The position numbers and the translations under genes were made by a program. From Odoribacteraceae bacterium (GTDB taxonomy: Bacteria > Bacteroidota > Bacteroidia > Bacteroidales > Marinifilaceae), in the NCBI GenBank assembly GCA_031259905.1, contig JAIRKS010000076.1:1-6578 (forward strand): a stretch of 6,578 nt of DNA, read 5' to 3'. Below the pieces are notes generated by a model. It did not search any database, had not been told where the DNA came from, and worked only from the letters and a program-made list of their open reading frames with translations. Positions 6,305 to 6,578 of the stretch are shown piece by piece. Positions within the stretch are counted from its first letter, which is position 1. Every line of letters begins with the position of its first letter.

Positions 6305-6578
6305 CTCCGTCGGGAACACCCGACGGTCTCCAGACAACTCAACTGATCCCCGCCGGGCGTTCCCGAAAGTATACTCGTGTTAAGAAACCTTTCGTCGGGA
6401 ATTTCCGCAAGTATACATACGTTAATAACCCTTTCGTCGGGAATTCCCGAAAGTATACCCATGTTAATAACCCTTTCGTCGGGAATTCCCGAAAGTATAC
6501 CCACGTTAATAACCCTTTCGTCGGGAATTCCCGAAAGTATACCTATGTTAATAAACCTTCCGTCGGGAACACCCGACG
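6305..6578. repeat. 42-bp palindromic tandem array, at least 6.5 units, cut by the right edge
   Basis: Units start at 6305, 6348, 6390, 6432, 6474, 6516 and 6558; after the first (43 bp) the period is exactly 42 bp. Units 6432, 6474 and 6516 are nearly identical, while outer ones diverge. Each unit has a palindromic core CGGG-NNNN-CCCG (one TCCG in unit 6390), seen as TCGGGAATTCCCGA in the central copies. A second short palindrome, GTATAC, follows (replaced by GTCTccAGAC in the first unit), then an AT-rich GTTAATAA tail. The 6305 and 6558 units share an 8-bp-stem form, ccgtcgggaacacccgacgg (last base outside the window for the second). A half-match to the unit (acaactgaactgg at 6292 versus acaactcaactga at 6334, 42 bp apart) shows the periodicity reaching back toward the terminator. 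Spacers are not unique, so this is not a CRISPR array. Function unknown; it is probably non-coding. Confidence 0.9.

Noticed and set aside
6071..6346. 91-codon plus-strand frame beginning with ATG
   Set aside because: It is out of frame with the protein-like segment it overlaps, crosses the terminator hairpin, and its translation is low-complexity Pro/Arg/Gly.
6124..6504. 126-codon minus-strand frame with 14-residue repeats
   Set aside because: Starts at a GTG inside the tandem array, runs through the terminator stem and the 21-bp repeats, and has no promoter or recognisable domain; openness follows from the 42-bp period.
6390..6557. dif-like Xer recombination sites, because each unit has GTATAC followed by an ATGTTAA-like stretch
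   Set aside because: Only the right half resembles the known dif arm, that half itself varies between copies (ATGTTAA, ACGTTAA, GTGTTAA), and no recombinase gene is in view.
6390..6578. CRISPR array
   Set aside because: The whole 42-bp unit is repeated with no unique spacers, and no cas gene is present.
5902..6578. Insertion sequence or transposon remnant
   Set aside because: No transposase-like translation, no terminal inverted repeats bounding the region and no target-site duplication found.

Overview
The window looks like part of a gut-type Bacteroidales chromosome. The evidence is a leftward run of an ECF sigma factor, a FecR-type anti-sigma factor, a SusC/RagA TonB-dependent receptor carrying an N-terminal STN domain, and a SusD-like lipoprotein. 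This is the standard layout of a cell-surface-signalling-controlled glycan or nutrient uptake locus in Bacteroidota. The coding DNA is visibly GC-rich, while the gaps between genes are short and AT-rich with no Shine-Dalgarno sequence. The SusC and SusD sequence style (long loop after LWVVDGV in SusC, 'CSDFLEEKSQ' in SusD) reminds me of Odoribacteraceae/Butyricimonas-like proteins. The GC-rich coding would be unusual there, so I leave the family open.

Layout on the minus strand, in transcription order (right to left): ECF sigma factor (5901-5362), 71-nt gap, FecR anti-sigma (5290-4127), 78-nt gap with a GC-rich hairpin, SusC with STN domain (4048-431), 18-nt gap, and SusD-like lipoprotein (412 to the left edge, truncated). 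A plausible Bacteroidales promoter lies just upstream of the sigma gene. Any glycan-degrading enzymes would lie beyond the left edge, so the substrate cannot be named.

How the genes probably work together: ligand captured by the SusC/SusD pair would move the periplasmic STN domain of SusC to contact the periplasmic C-terminus of FecR. FecR would then release or activate the ECF sigma factor, which would raise transcription of susC and susD. This follows the known FecI/FecR model and was not tested here.

The right-hand 10% (5902-6578) has no convincing intact gene but is rich in structure. It holds the sigma promoter, a pair of 13-bp direct repeats 21 bp apart directly upstream of it, and a start-less coding-like fragment (about 6025-6165). 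Next come three degenerate 21-bp tandem units (6167-6229) and a strong leftward intrinsic terminator (6248-6288). Last is a 42-bp tandem array of palindromic units (6305 to the right edge, which cuts it). This array is the least explained feature of the window.
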